64,000 nucleotides of DNA from Clytia hemisphaerica (Eukaryota; Cnidaria; Hydrozoa; Leptothecata; Clytiidae), in the NCBI GenBank assembly GCA_902728285.1, contig CACVBU010000250.1:790085-854084 (forward strand), written 5' to 3'. A program made the translations under genes and the position numbers. Shown one piece after another: positions 41,750 through 52,165 of the stretch. The notes under the pieces were generated by a model that saw only the letters and a program-made list of their open reading frames with translations, made no database searches and had not been told where the DNA came from. Numbering within the stretch: position 1 is the stretch's first letter; each line of letters begins with the position of its first letter.

Positions 41750-42022
41750 TACACGCTTTTTTTTTTATAAGAATACACTTTATAAGAATGTCCATGATGA
41801 AAATGGCCAAAAAATTAAGAATATGCTAAGAATATCATCATCATGGAATTTTGCTAATCAAGCTAAGAATGTCATTTTTAAAGCATTTTAAATTATAAAT
41901 TGCCTATTACCGCCAAGTAATAAGAATGCTGTAAGAATATTTTAGGATGATTTTGCCAAAAAAGTTAAGAATATCCACGATGAAATGGATTTACACCATT
42001 CTTATAAAAAAAAAAGCGTGTA
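41750..42022. mobile_element. TA-flanked MITE, family A, copy 2
   Basis: 273 bp, from TACACGCTTTTTTTTTTATA to TTATAAAAAAAAAAGCGTGTA less its last base. The interior holds repeated TAAGAATAT and AAGAATGTC motifs. Same family as 4144-4387 and 52166-52451. Confidence 0.85.
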
Positions 42023-42029
42023 GTAGTAG

Positions 42030-43427
42030 TGCCAATGTTGATCTCCTTTGCTTTTTCCTGCTTCTTCCAGATATCTGAGCCCAGGATTTTTTCTGCGTTT
42101 CATTTTTCAAGACAACACACGGCCAACTGCTCTAACTTGGGGCGGCAATTTGGCCACCATTTTGCCGAACCTCCAAAGTCATTTGATTTGAGTCAATGAA
42201 CGGCGTATTAAAAAATACACAATTTCTCTTTCGCGCCGAGTAGGCTATACCAGAATGTCTGGAACGAAGAAGACCAAATTAGTGGCAAAACGATGGAGCG
42301 TTTAAAGTCACTTGTGCGGCAAGTTACAGACTCGTTATTTGTTAATCCCATCGGGCGATAGACAGTTAGGCGGCAGGCGTTCTCTAATTCTCCAATCGGC
42401 GTCCGGTCACTTTGAATGAAAACAAAAAAGTTAAAAAGGGCGCGCTATCAGTGAAAGTACAGGCCAGATATCAACAGTCCTATGTTTCGACCAATCGTCC
42501 CAAGATAGAGCAGTTGACGGCAGATGGTTAGAAGACCAACGAATCTCTTTGATTTTTGATGTTCATAGCACTCATTTTAGGGTACTCATTCATACATCAA
42601 AAGAAGCGTATTCCAACGTACATTAAGGAAATTGCTGTGTTGGAATTATTTTTTGTAACCGAAAAAAGTTATTACCCAAAAACATGGTTTTTGACGTCAT
42701 AACGGACGTCATAAAAGTTAAAAATTGAATATCTCGAGAAATACTCATCAAAATCACTTATTTTTTTTTAAATTCTTGATGACGTCAGCAAAAAATTCAA
42801 AAAACGAAAAATTGGAATTTCTGATGATGTAATAAAAATTTTGAAAGTTTTTTAAATCAATCGAAATAGTTTATTGATGCTATTTTTCGGTGAAATTTGA
42901 AGTGATTTTGATGAGTCCTTTTCATGATATTCAATTTTTAATTCTTATGACGTCATCATTAGGAGTAGGACTTGCCGTAACTTGCTTCAGCTGTCTATGG
43001 CCCATTGAAAGGTAAATCGAGGTTTTTTTCAAGTTTTTGCCTTTATAGTTTCAACTATCTTTGAAATGTTAGTATACTTTCTTAGTGTTGACTTTTTTGT
43101 AAATTGGATTTCATCTCAAACTCGGCCATGTCCATGTGTTTCGTGGTAATGTTTTCTTTTTTATTGCTATGGGTCGTGTGTCTATTTCATTTTACTCTAA
43201 CTATAATTATTTTTATCTCGTCTGTCTTCATGTGAAGGTGCTTGATGGGTGACTTTTCAGGACACATTTATTAGGTGGGTGAACAACAAAGAAGTAGCAT
43301 AAAACCAAAATATACATAGCATTATGACCGTATGAACAGATTGTGATTGATGGAGAAAAATATAAAATGGTCAGCTGCTGAATATAAATTATGCCAGTTC
43401 ATATTAATTAATTAATTTCATTTATAG
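42030..43427. other. Non-coding stretch with an inverted-repeat-like piece
   Basis: Around 42680-42970 TGACGTCA-containing segments face each other (TTTTTGACGTCATAACGG to CTTATGACGTCATCATT), similar in style to the interior of the 57131-57783 element. No gene was seen. Confidence 0.4.
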
Positions 43428-43475
43428 ATGTGTATTTCACAGGTCTATTGACCTCTACGAAACAATCTAATTTTT
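43428..43475 (-). repeat. LINE 3' tail scrap
   Basis: GGTCTATTGACCTCTACGAA with its flanks is the conserved 3' tail found at 4758-4800 and 22996-23052. No coding part is attached. Confidence 0.75.
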
Positions 43476-44639
43476 ACAGTTAGGCGATTGGCTCAAAAGA
43501 CAACTTAAATGATAAAAGTACCTATATATGCGGTATGCAGTGCTGACGAGTCCTAATAAGGACGAATTGCGCAGATTGGGACAAGCTGCACGCATACGTC
43601 AAAAATGCGTGTTTAAATGTCTCGTATTTTCATTTCAAAATCCTCGCTCTTGCAAAAGTTGTAGTTGAGAAAAGAAGTTATGGCACAAAACTAAGACTTA
43701 AGAAACACAATAAAAGAGATACTGGCAGAGGAGCAGAAGAAAGAAGACTCTTCAATCTCAAAGCTAAAGCAGAGGCTCGAACGAAAAAGATCTTACGACC
43801 AGACAACTTTTTCTAAGCGCAGACATGAGGAACAATTTAAGCACACAGTAGAAGTTATTGAAAATTTTGACGATGCCATAGAAGCACTTGCAGCCGGAGA
43901 AAATGAATCTACCACGGCTAAAAAAGTGAGTTTCTCGGAGTTTTGAGAATTCAGGATAATCGATGGAAAGCGGAGTTAAACGGCGTTTTACGGACATAGA
44001 GTTTCCTAATTTCGGTAAACTCCGTCAAAATAATCGTAAATTTTCATCGTAATTTTCCTCAGTTTGCATGCGTGTCTAAAAGTTGGTTTTATACAAGTGC
44101 GTGTCGTGAAACTTCGGAAAACCAATTTTCGATTTTCATAACATCGGGAGATGAAAAAAATAGTTTTACGGAGTTTTCCTGATCAAATTTTATCCGATCG
44201 GGATATTGGATTAAAGACGGATTTTAGTTCCCATTCTTCTGAAAACGCGGTTCATTCATTGAATATTGTTTGGCGCCAGAGTTCATTCAAAATGGTGTTT
44301 TCAAGAGGGGAAGTTACAAAAAGTCTACGAAACCAACAACCAGGTAAATTTTCTTGTTAATTTCTAATTGTGAAATAAAGGAAATTTTCTATTCTTTTAA
44401 TTGACCAATTTGCTTTTTCAATTGAAAAGTCTTTTAAGTTATAATTTTAACTAGGAAATGTTCAAGACTGACAAAATCTTCTCTATCTTAGATCTTAGCT
44501 CGCAGATTATTTCTTTGGACTTTCCTCGCCACTGAGAACGTATCAACTTCCAAAGCATACATCAAAAACCAAATGGACAATAAAGATAAGTATTTTCGTT
44601 AGCATATTTATTTTGATCGATAATTTCACTTTGGGTTAG

Positions 44640-45440
44640 TGTAATAACCAGAAAAAAGTTTTTTATTAGTACGTTGTAATCCAGTCATACATATTTAGTA
44701 TCAACAAATTTATACAAGCACACTTGTTTGATTTGACGTTTTAAGACGGGCGAAATCTTCTAGAGAACTACCCTTTTGGAGGGTCTGTTCGGTGCTAGTA
44801 TTTTTCTGTCTTTTTGAAAATGAGAGTTTTTTATTGGCAAGTTTTCCAGTCATCCAGTCATACATATTTTGTATTAAAAATATATGTAAGCACACTTGTT
44901 TGATTTGACGTTTTAAGACGGGCGAAATCTTCTAAAGAACTACCCTTTTGGAGGGTCGGTTCGGTGCTAGTATTTTTCCGTCCTTTTGAAAATGAGAGTT
45001 TTTTATTGGCAAGTTTTAACCCAGTCATACATATTTTGTATTAAAAAATATATGAAAGTAGCACACTTGTTTGATTTGACGTTTTAAGACGGGCGAAATC
45101 TTCTAAAGAACTACCCTTTTGGAGGGTCGGTTCGGTGCTAGTATCTTTCTGTCTTTTTGAAAATGAGAGTTTTTTATTGGCAAGTTATAATCCAGTCATA
45201 CATATTTTGTATTAAAAAATATATGAAAGCACACTTGTTTGATTTGACGTTTTAAGACGGGCGAAATCTTCTAAAGAACTACGCTTTTGGAGGGTCGGTT
45301 CGGTGCTAGTATTTTTCCGTCCTTTTGAAAATGAGAGTTTTTTATTGGCAAGTTTTAATCCAGTCATACATATTTTGTATTAAAAAATATATGTAAGCAC
45401 ACTTGTTTGATTTGACGTTTTAAGACGGGCGAAATCTTAA
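44640..45440. repeat. Tandem repeat of about 170 bp, five units
   Basis: Units start near 44720, 44892, 45063, 45232 and 45400 and share CACTTGTTTGATTTGACGTT, GGGCGAAATCTTCTAAAGAA, CTTTTGGAGGGTCGGTTCGG and AATGAGAGTTTTTTATTGGC. The last unit is cut. The array lies inside the gap of the gag-like gene. Confidence 0.9.
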
Positions 45441-45924
45441 GTACTATACTACTCTTTAGGATATGAGACTTCTTCTACATATTTGAAAGTTCTGTTGCGT
45501 AGGCTGAATTTATATCTGATTTTCTTTCAGATTGATGACATCACTTTACATCAAAGCACGTAATTGACATATTTGTTGACAAATCAAAAACAATTCATCA
45601 CATTTCACGCCTTCATGTCCCAAAGGTATAAACAATATAAAATTAAATATAAAAACCAAGTAATTGTTTTAATTGAATCAAGTAATTGCGAAAAAAAGAA
45701 TTATTTAATATCATATTTTTTTAAAGTTTAATTTTTACGTCTGAGTAAAAGTCGATCATCTATGCATAAATCTGTTTGCTTAAAACAATACACAAATCCC
45801 TTAAATATACCTTACAATTCATTTCAGTTCTTTATCAACATTTTGCCACGCAAACTTTCGGGTTGTTAAAATCTAATTTATAAAAGAAACGAAACAATCA
45901 AGTGACGCAACACGGGTTCTTTTG

Positions 45925-46030
45925 CTTTGATGATTGGTCTGAATAACTGCAATGTTTTTGCAAGCTCTAGCATTTTTGAAGCAGCGATTAAGACCTCAAT
46001 AACAATGAAATAATGTCAATCTGGCTTTAC
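45925..46030. repeat. Dispersed repeat, copy 1
   Basis: About 100 bp with TTTGATGATTGG and TTTTTGAAGCAGCGATTA closely match 52915-53020, on the other side of the DIRS-like element. Confidence 0.7.
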
Positions 46031-46559
46031 AAATAAAATTTCAATCCCCGTTTTTACCATTGAAAATACGTAAAGTGCAAGTAAACTTTTTCAGGTCTTT
46101 ACGAAAATTCGGTTTATAATTACATCCCTGTCTCAGTGACTTGTTAAGATTTTGTGACCGGTGGGGATCAGTCTTCTTGTTCTAGTAATTTCCTTACTTT
46201 AACTAACAATATCCTTTAAAATTTATCTTATTTATGAACAATGTTAATTTTTGTGACTAAGTGATGTAATTAACAATTTTATATTTAGTATTTATTATAT
46301 ACAATTAATTGACTAATTTAAAACTATTTAGTATATTCACAATATTCATGTACCAAACATTTATTTATTTTTTCAACTAATAAGATTAATGACATTTTAG
46401 AATAAGAGTAAATTTAAAAATCTATTTCATTTATCTACATTTTCATTTCTCAATCCAGTTCCCAAATGCAATCATTTGGATTGAAACATCCTTTGAATTA
46501 AACTTTTAATAGTATCAACCGTTTCTGAAAGATACAAAGTCCATAGTTTTTACAAACGC

Positions 46560-46965
46560 ATCCTATTTTCGGTTGTCTGGTTTTTCACATTGCTGCAAAC
46601 CTCGTTAAACCTTGTCACTTTTTACACACATCGTAAAACTCCGTGTAACTCTGTCGGTTTTACGTACGTTGCTAAACTATGTTACCTAAGTATACCGCAG
46701 TCCGGACAACTGCGTATAACCCCTTTTTAACGCTCAATACAAGGCAACGTTTGCAAAGTTTTCCTATGTCCGTAAAACTAGGTATTGTTTTACGCACTCC
46801 GTAAAACTCAGGATGGACGGGTTCATGGAACTCAGGACAACTCCGTGGTTCGCTTCCTGAAATAGAACGATGTCAGGTAAAACTACGTCAAACGGTGTCT
46901 TATAACTCCGGAAAACTGTCTTTTTACGAAGTTGTCCTGAATCGTAAAACTGTCTTTTTCTGCCG
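46560..46965. repeat. Cluster of GTAAAACT / AACTCCG motifs
   Basis: CGTAAAACTCCG-like octamers recur a dozen times with irregular spacing. The inverse type (CGGAGTT, GTTTTACGG) occurs at the other side of the gap near 43970-44210. This is what subterminal repeats of a DNA transposon would look like. Confidence 0.5.
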
Positions 46966-47437
46966 TGTACCATGACATTCATGAAGCAAGGTAAGCTCCT
47001 TTTAGAAGATAGGATTCAGATGCTAAGACTTGCGGACAGGGAAGGATGGACGGTAGTGAAATTTTATAAACAAAATCTGTTGATTTCGAATGGGGAATTG
47101 AAAGAAAAACAGTTGAAAGAGGCCAGAAAATCTGCCGAAAAAATGAAACAAAACATCGAGATTGAACAGGGAAAGATAAACAGGTCATCTGGTTTTGACG
47201 ATGTTACATGCTACAATTGTAAAAATTGGGCATTATTTGACATATTGTCTTTTTGTGCAAAAAAAGCAGCCACAAATCCCTTATTTGCCAAAAATTTCAT
47301 CAACATCAACTAGCAGGCACAGTTTATCAAGTTCCTCATCATCAAAGTCAAAAAGCAGAAGAGATAAGTGATTAACTGGCAAAACGAGCAAAAATGAAAA
47401 CATTGTGTTAATATAATAATTTTGATTTCTTTGTTCT

Positions 47438-50400
47438 TTACATTTCCTTTGAAGAAGAGGCTGACCTCTTGGAGTGAGCCTGAAAAATGTTGATGTCAAT
47501 GCCCGTCATTTTTAACATCTCTTTTACCCATCTAGCTGTTGTATCCTTTCCTACGGGCTTGTGTGGTTCGACATAGCTCAAAAATAATTTAGAGGTTTGC
47601 TGTTTTTTCCTAAACACCTTTGTAACTTTGATGTATTCGGTAAGGGCTTGATATGGACAAAGCTTCCTATTTCCCTCAAATTTCCTAAATTCTATTGGTT
47701 CATTTTTCTTTCCTTGTTTGAAATGCTTGGGTGGTGTACTTAAATGAAAAATGAAAGTCGTTTCTGATTTCCCCATGAGATCAATATCCAGGTCCGTAAG
47801 TTCCGAGCCTCTATTTGGCGCCAGGATTCCCAAAAGTGTTACAGTTTTAAAAGTAAGTTCCTTTAGTTGTAAATGTTCGTTTTCTGGTAATTCCCTCATA
47901 CAATTCAACACTGTGTCGATGTCCCATATTTCCGTATATTTAGGCATCGGGGGTCTCTGTCTTGAAACTCCTTTTAGTAAGGAAGTGACCAGTGGATGTT
48001 GCCCCACTGGTAGCCCTTCAACAATTCTATGGTAAAAGGATATGGCTGATCTATGCCCATTTATGGTGTTATATTCTTTACCCTCTTCGAATAAGGTTGT
48101 TAAGTAGTTGACTACGGTCTCTATAGTACTTGAAATGGGATCAATTTCCCTTTTACGACACCAGCTACTGAAGTTTTTCCAGGCTGACATGTAATGTCTC
48201 CTAGTTCCCTTTGCTTTGGATTGTTGGATAAGGGTAGCAGCAGTTTGTGATATGCCCTCTGAAGACTCATGTTCCCTGATATCTCCCACACTGCCAAGTG
48301 CAGTGTTTTGTTTCGAATGAGAGGGTGCGTTTCCTCCAATGGGTGGGTTAGAGTGTCCCTTTCCATTTCTATCTTCCTTGGGTTTGAGATTAACATCCCC
48401 AGTAAAACTGGATACCAGGGTTGGGTTGTCCAGATTGGGGCTATCAAAATTACTGTAGCTCGAGACCTTTGCGCTTTCTCCAGGCACCTCCCTATCAGAG
48501 AAAATGGGGGAAATGCATATGCTAGAGTTTGGTCCCAGGTCTGAGTTAATGCATCTATTGCTTGACAATCCGGGTCTGGTCTCCAACTGAAATAGGTTTC
48601 CAGTTGGTGGGCTGTTCTGGAAGCAAATAGGTCGATTTCTGGAGTTCCCAAAGTTTCCACTATCTGTATGAAAACCCTCCTTTTTAGCTTCCAATCGCTC
48701 CAGTCTGTCGAGTTCCTGGACTCGAAGTCGGCTTCCTTGTTCAAGCTCGATGGGATGTATTCTGCAGTAAGAGTGATCCCTTTCTGGGTCAAGAAAGACC
48801 ATATTTCCTTGGCTATGTTTACTAGAGTCAAATTTGTTGGTCGACCCATTTTCACAATGTGAGCTAGAGCTACCTGATTGTCTATCAATAGATGTATTGA
48901 CTTCAGATGATTTCCCTTCACAAAGGTTTTCAGAGCTATGAGAGCTGCTTTCATCTCCAGGACATTTATATGTTCCTCTTTTTCCCAACTTTGCCATAGT
49001 CCTCCTGACGAGATCTGACCACAGTGGGCCCCCCATCCTCCTTTTCTTCCCTTTGCCGCATCTGAGCTTATAATTAAATCTGGGGGTAAGATGTTTATGT
49101 TTTTCCCATTTCCTGTCGAAAGGTTTTCTACCCACCACTTTAGCTCCTCCGTCGCTTTGTTGTCCAAGCTCATTGCAGACTCGTATCTCTGTTCGCATCT
49201 CGCTAATTGCGTGTTCATGCATTTTTGAAGGAACCTTATTTGGAGTGGTGCTAGGGTGAAGGCTGGGGCGATTGCCATAAGATTCCCTATTAGGCTCGCT
49301 AGTTTCCTTATGGGAAAAGTTTTCAGACTCAACATTTGAATGCATAATTTCCTCAGTTTTTGCACTTTCTCTAGTGGGACTTTGAAGGTCATATCGCAGC
49401 TGTTTATTAAGACTCCCAGATACTCCATCTGTTGGTTTGGTACCAGTACAGACTTCTGTAGATTTATTGTAAACCCTAGATTCTCCAGAAGAAAGATTGT
49501 TGTGTCCCTTGAGAAGATTGCTTCTCCTTTCGACCCTGCTACTATCAATAGGTCGTCTATGTATATGAGGACTCTTATTTGTAACCTTCTCAACAGTGAA
49601 ATGGGTACTTTTGTGAAGAACCTGGGAGCTGGTCCCAATCCGAACATCAGGCATTGGAATTCGTATAGGCTTCCTTCCCAGCTGAATCTCACATACTTCT
49701 TTGATTGGGGATTCAACTGTATTGCAAAATAAGCGTCCTTCAGGTCGATTTTGACCATGAAGTCCCCCTTCTGGAGGATGTTTTTCACATCCTTCAAAGT
49801 TTCCATTTTGAATTTTTGATATGGAATGTATGAGTTCAGTTCCTTTAGATTTATAACTGGCCTGTATTTTCCTGGTTCCTTTTTCTCTCTTAAAAATAGA
49901 GTGGACAAAAATTGACCTTCTGTGTTTAGAACTCTCTTCACAGCCCCTTTCTCCAGTAAGGTTCTTATCTCTGCTCTTATCAAGGCTTTCATTTTGGAAT
50001 TGAAATTTATTTGTTGTGGTCTTGTTTTTTGAATTGGCTTCCCTATTATTGGGATCACTAAGCCTGAAACTGTTTCCAAGATGAATTTGTCCTGAGTCAG
50101 TTTTGACCAATTGTTTTGAAAAAATCCTGTCCTTCCAGTCTGTGTCAACTGGGGATTTGATAAATCCTCTATGAGGTTTTTTATACTTGGGTGTATTTTC
50201 CCAAATTTTTGTGACTCCCCGTTTGTCAGCAGAGGTTTTGCTTGACTGGAGAGAGGTTCTGTGAAGTTTGACAGAATTTTTCTTACCTTTGCCTCTTCGG
50301 TTTTGAATTCTGTGGTGCAAGCCAGCCTGTTGTTCATCGGTGTATTGTTCGTGCCCCTCTCCGTGGCTTGTTGATCGGGAGGAGCTCCATGAAAAGGGAG

Positions 50401-51427
50401 TGCGATTAGCTGTTTGTACTCTTTTTGAAAAGAGGAATTGTTTGAGTGACTGGTTGTTCACTTTTGCCTGTTTTGTGAGGGATTTTATTGTCTCCTCTCC
50501 AAAAGGTTTTCCATTACTTTCTTGTAACTCCTCTAATAGGGTCTCTCTGAGCCACACACTGATATGGCTTTCACGAATGCCAAGTCCCATCAAAGCATTT
50601 TTCCTTCGGAAGAAATTGCTGGCATTGAGGGCCTGTCCTAACAGCAGTATCGACTGTTGGAAATGAGTGGCCACCTCTTCGAGATCGAGTTTTTCATTCT
50701 CGTCTCCTGATCTTGCTCTCTCAACGCTCTGCCAGATTTTGGCAAGCGGAGCCAAGATATCTCTGACTTTATTCGATATCCGGGATATCGATTTGTCCAC
50801 GGCCAGGGTTTTAGTTCCCATTGACCCTTTTTCTCTGAGTAAGCAATCGAATAATGAATCAATTTTTAACTCAGGTGAGACGTTGCTTGGGACTGGTGTT
50901 TCTTCCAGTATGTCCCTCTCAAGCTCTTTATCAGGTATGTAATTCCTGATGTGCTTCTCCAGATACTTCACAAGTCTGGGATCAAGTTTCCAGTCATGTT
51001 CATTGACGTCCATCTGGAATAATTCTGGTTTGTCGTCACTCGAGTTAGATGATGAGGTAGAGGAACTTCTGCTTCTTTTTCTGGATTTTCGTCTCTTTTT
51101 GACTTGCTTTTTCTTCTTTTGCTTCTTCTTCTTTTTCTCCTTTTTCCGTCTCTCCTCAGAGGAATCGGAGCTACTTGAGCTGCTTGATGATGAACTGGAA
51201 CTTCTGCTGGAGGAGGATGAGGGAGAGGGTGTTCTTTTCCCCTTTTTCTTCTTGTCTCTTCCTCTTTCCTTTAAACTACCATTCCTATCAGTTCCTTCAA
51301 CGTTTGTTTTTGTTAAATCTGCATCATTTAATTGATTTTCCTCACTGATTGTGTTGTTCTCATTAGATTTATTAGATTTAGTCACATCATATCTCACTTT
51401 AGTTTTTTCGGTCGTTGGCGACGCCAT
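47438..51427 (-). CDS. DIRS-like gag-to-recombinase long frame
   Basis: One uninterrupted frame of 1329 codons. The N-terminal 330 residues are a gag-like protein with a Ser/Lys/Arg-rich block and a folded part (DEKEMENT not seen; look for LAKIWQSVERARSGDENEKL). Residues about 365-1080 lie over the RT/RNase H gene in another frame and are Ser/Lys-rich without a domain. The C-terminal 250 residues are a tyrosine recombinase (TRRHYMSAWKNFSSWCRK, GILAPNRGSELTDLDIDL with the first Arg, AHSKRSASSS with the HxxR box). It ends KEM-stop before the nucleophile Tyr, so the enzyme is inactive. In DIRS elements the recombinase inserts a circular cDNA. Confidence 0.8.
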   Translation of the reverse strand: MASPTTEKTKVRYDVTKSNKSNENNTISEENQLNDADLTKTNVEGTDRNGSLKERGRDKKKKGKRTPSPSSSSSRSSSSSSSSSSSSDSSEERRKKEKKKKKQKKKKQVKKRRKSRKRSRSSSTSSSNSSDDKPELFQMDVNEHDWKLDPRLVKYLEKHIRNYIPDKELERDILEETPVPSNVSPELKIDSLFDCLLREKGSMGTKTLAVDKSISRISNKVRDILAPLAKIWQSVERARSGDENEKLDLEEVATHFQQSILLLGQALNASNFFRRKNALMGLGIRESHISVWLRETLLEELQESNGKPFGEETIKSLTKQAKVNNQSLKQFLFSKRVQTANRTPFSWSSSRSTSHGEGHEQYTDEQQAGLHHRIQNRRGKGKKNSVKLHRTSLQSSKTSADKRGVTKIWENTPKYKKPHRGFIKSPVDTDWKDRIFSKQLVKTDSGQIHLGNSFRLSDPNNREANSKNKTTTNKFQFQNESLDKSRDKNLTGERGCEESSKHRRSIFVHSIFKREKGTRKIQASYKSKGTELIHSISKIQNGNFEGCEKHPPEGGLHGQNRPEGRLFCNTVESPIKEVCEIQLGRKPIRIPMPDVRIGTSSQVLHKSTHFTVEKVTNKSPHIHRRPIDSSRVERRSNLLKGHNNLSSGESRVYNKSTEVCTGTKPTDGVSGSLNKQLRYDLQSPTRESAKTEEIMHSNVESENFSHKETSEPNRESYGNRPSLHPSTTPNKVPSKMHEHAISEMRTEIRVCNELGQQSDGGAKVVGRKPFDRKWEKHKHLTPRFNYKLRCGKGKKRRMGGPLWSDLVRRTMAKLGKRGTYKCPGDESSSHSSENLCEGKSSEVNTSIDRQSGSSSSHCENGSTNKFDSSKHSQGNMVFLDPERDHSYCRIHPIELEQGSRLRVQELDRLERLEAKKEGFHTDSGNFGNSRNRPICFQNSPPTGNLFQLETRPGLSSNRCINSDLGPNSSICISPIFSDREVPGESAKVSSYSNFDSPNLDNPTLVSSFTGDVNLKPKEDRNGKGHSNPPIGGNAPSHSKQNTALGSVGDIREHESSEGISQTAATLIQQSKAKGTRRHYMSAWKNFSSWCRKREIDPISSTIETVVNYLTTLFEEGKEYNTINGHRSAISFYHRIVEGLPVGQHPLVTSLLKGVSRQRPPMPKYTEIWDIDTVLNCMRELPENEHLQLKELTFKTVTLLGILAPNRGSELTDLDIDLMGKSETTFIFHLSTPPKHFKQGKKNEPIEFRKFEGNRKLCPYQALTEYIKVTKVFRKKQQTSKLFLSYVEPHKPVGKDTTARWVKEMLKMTGIDINIFQAHSKRSASSSKEM

Positions 51428-51480
51428 CTTGATCCGAAAACGAAAGTGAGAAGAGGACTTAGCCGGCGTTCCACAGCCTT
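47445..51480 (-). mobile_element. DIRS-like tyrosine-recombinase retroelement, 3'-truncated
   Basis: Reading on the minus strand: gag-like protein, RT with RNase H in another frame, then tyrosine recombinase. The element ends abruptly at about 47445 just behind the recombinase HxxR box, so the active-site Tyr and the right end are missing. The left end lies somewhere between 51430 and 51540; no inverted terminal repeat could be matched. Confidence 0.85.
48121..50337 (-). CDS. DIRS-like reverse transcriptase and RNase H
   Basis: 738 codons, open throughout and wholly inside the 1329-codon frame. RT motifs are EKKEPGKYRPVINLKELN, FMVKIDLKDAYFAIQL, LMFGLGPAPRFFTKV and the catalytic VLIYIDDLLIVAGS. 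RNase H follows with IISSDAAKGRKGGWGAHC, NVLEMKAALIALKTF, HLLIDNQVALAHI and SLNKEADFESRN. The C-terminal DIRS extension has EIDLFASRTAHQLETYFSW and WDQTLAYAFPPFSLIG. All catalytic acids look present. The true start is probably upstream or reached by frameshift, because the Met at 50337 lies inside the gag region. Confidence 0.9.
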   Translation of the reverse strand: MNNRLACTTEFKTEEAKVRKILSNFTEPLSSQAKPLLTNGESQKFGKIHPSIKNLIEDLSNPQLTQTGRTGFFQNNWSKLTQDKFILETVSGLVIPIIGKPIQKTRPQQINFNSKMKALIRAEIRTLLEKGAVKRVLNTEGQFLSTLFLREKKEPGKYRPVINLKELNSYIPYQKFKMETLKDVKNILQKGDFMVKIDLKDAYFAIQLNPQSKKYVRFSWEGSLYEFQCLMFGLGPAPRFFTKVPISLLRRLQIRVLIYIDDLLIVAGSKGEAIFSRDTTIFLLENLGFTINLQKSVLVPNQQMEYLGVLINSCDMTFKVPLEKVQKLRKLCIQMLSLKTFPIRKLASLIGNLMAIAPAFTLAPLQIRFLQKCMNTQLARCEQRYESAMSLDNKATEELKWWVENLSTGNGKNINILPPDLIISSDAAKGRKGGWGAHCGQISSGGLWQSWEKEEHINVLEMKAALIALKTFVKGNHLKSIHLLIDNQVALAHIVKMGRPTNLTLVNIAKEIWSFLTQKGITLTAEYIPSSLNKEADFESRNSTDWSDWKLKRRVFIQIVETLGTPEIDLFASRTAHQLETYFSWRPDPDCQAIDALTQTWDQTLAYAFPPFSLIGRCLEKAQRSRATVILIAPIWTTQPWYPVLLGMLISNPRKIEMERDTLTHPLEETHPLIRNKTLHLAVWEISGNMSLQRAYHKLLLPLSNNPKQRELGDITCQPGKTSVAGVVKGKLIPFQVL

Positions 51481-52165
51481 TTGTGAAGACTCACTCTAGA
51501 CTGCGTCCGCTCGGCATAATGAATTCATCTGATTTTAAGCGATATAAAATTTGTAGTTTCAGTGCCGTTCTTGAAGTAGAAACTATACGGAAATTCGAAA
51601 TTTCCACATTAGTTTCCTGCTTGAAATACTAACCGGAAAGTTACACCTAGTTTCCGATAATTTCCAGTGTAAATATTAGCTGCAGACTCCAAATTTCCGA
51701 GATAGTACACCGTGATGATTCTACGGAAATCCTGGTTGTTTTATTGGAAATTCACAATTTCCAGCTCGCTTCTCAGGTGGATACTTTAATTTCTAGATGA
51801 GAATTTATGTGGAAACTTCTAGTTTTTGTGTATCCAGTTTCTCCTTTTGGAAACTTCATTTTTTTCAATTAAGAAATTTGTCCGAAAAAGCCTTTTGTGC
51901 GAAAATGTACCCAAGGAAGGTGGAAGTAATTTAAAACTAGTGGAATATTGAGAAAAAATGTAAGTCAGATTAATTTATCGTTATGGTGAAAGGTTCTTTC
52001 AAACGTAAAGGTAACTATTATTTACAATGGTGCTAAAAAAATTCTCAAATTGAAATCACGTTACAAATGATGTAATAAAATGAATGTATAGTAAAATGAC
52101 ATAAAAAATATCCAGTGGAAAGCCATCATGCGCTATATGGAAATAAAATTTCAATAAACATAGTG
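51481..52165. other. Intergenic stretch left of the MITE, no gene seen
   Basis: Repeated GGAAATT / TTTCCAGTTT words in both orientations (51580-51860) suggest a small decayed repeat. No coding. Confidence 0.35.

Larger units (their letters stand above)
43697..47371 (+). pseudogene. Gag-like zinc-knuckle protein gene in two parts
   Basis: Part 1 (about 43697-43925) reads IKEILAEEQKKEDSSISKLK, RRHEEQFKHTVEVIENFDDA and ENESTTAKK, and ends at a donor-like GTGAGT. Part 2 starts at 46987 behind ATGAAG and reads QGKLLLEDRIQMLRLADREG, KQLKEARKSAEKMKQ, then CYNCKNW. The zinc knuckle CX2CX4HX4C can be completed only in another frame (HYLTYC), so a small deletion sits at about 47230. After it comes a Ser-rich tail to TGA at 47369. 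The 3061-bp gap is in phase and GT-AG bounded, so it may be an intron or an insertion. Such gag-like proteins accompany retroelements in several invertebrates; which class is not clear. Confidence 0.55.

Noticed and set aside
50949-51335. Plus-strand frame opposite the DIRS gag
   Set aside because: Leu/Phe-rich mirror of the Ser/Lys-rich gag coding sequence; no start context or domain.
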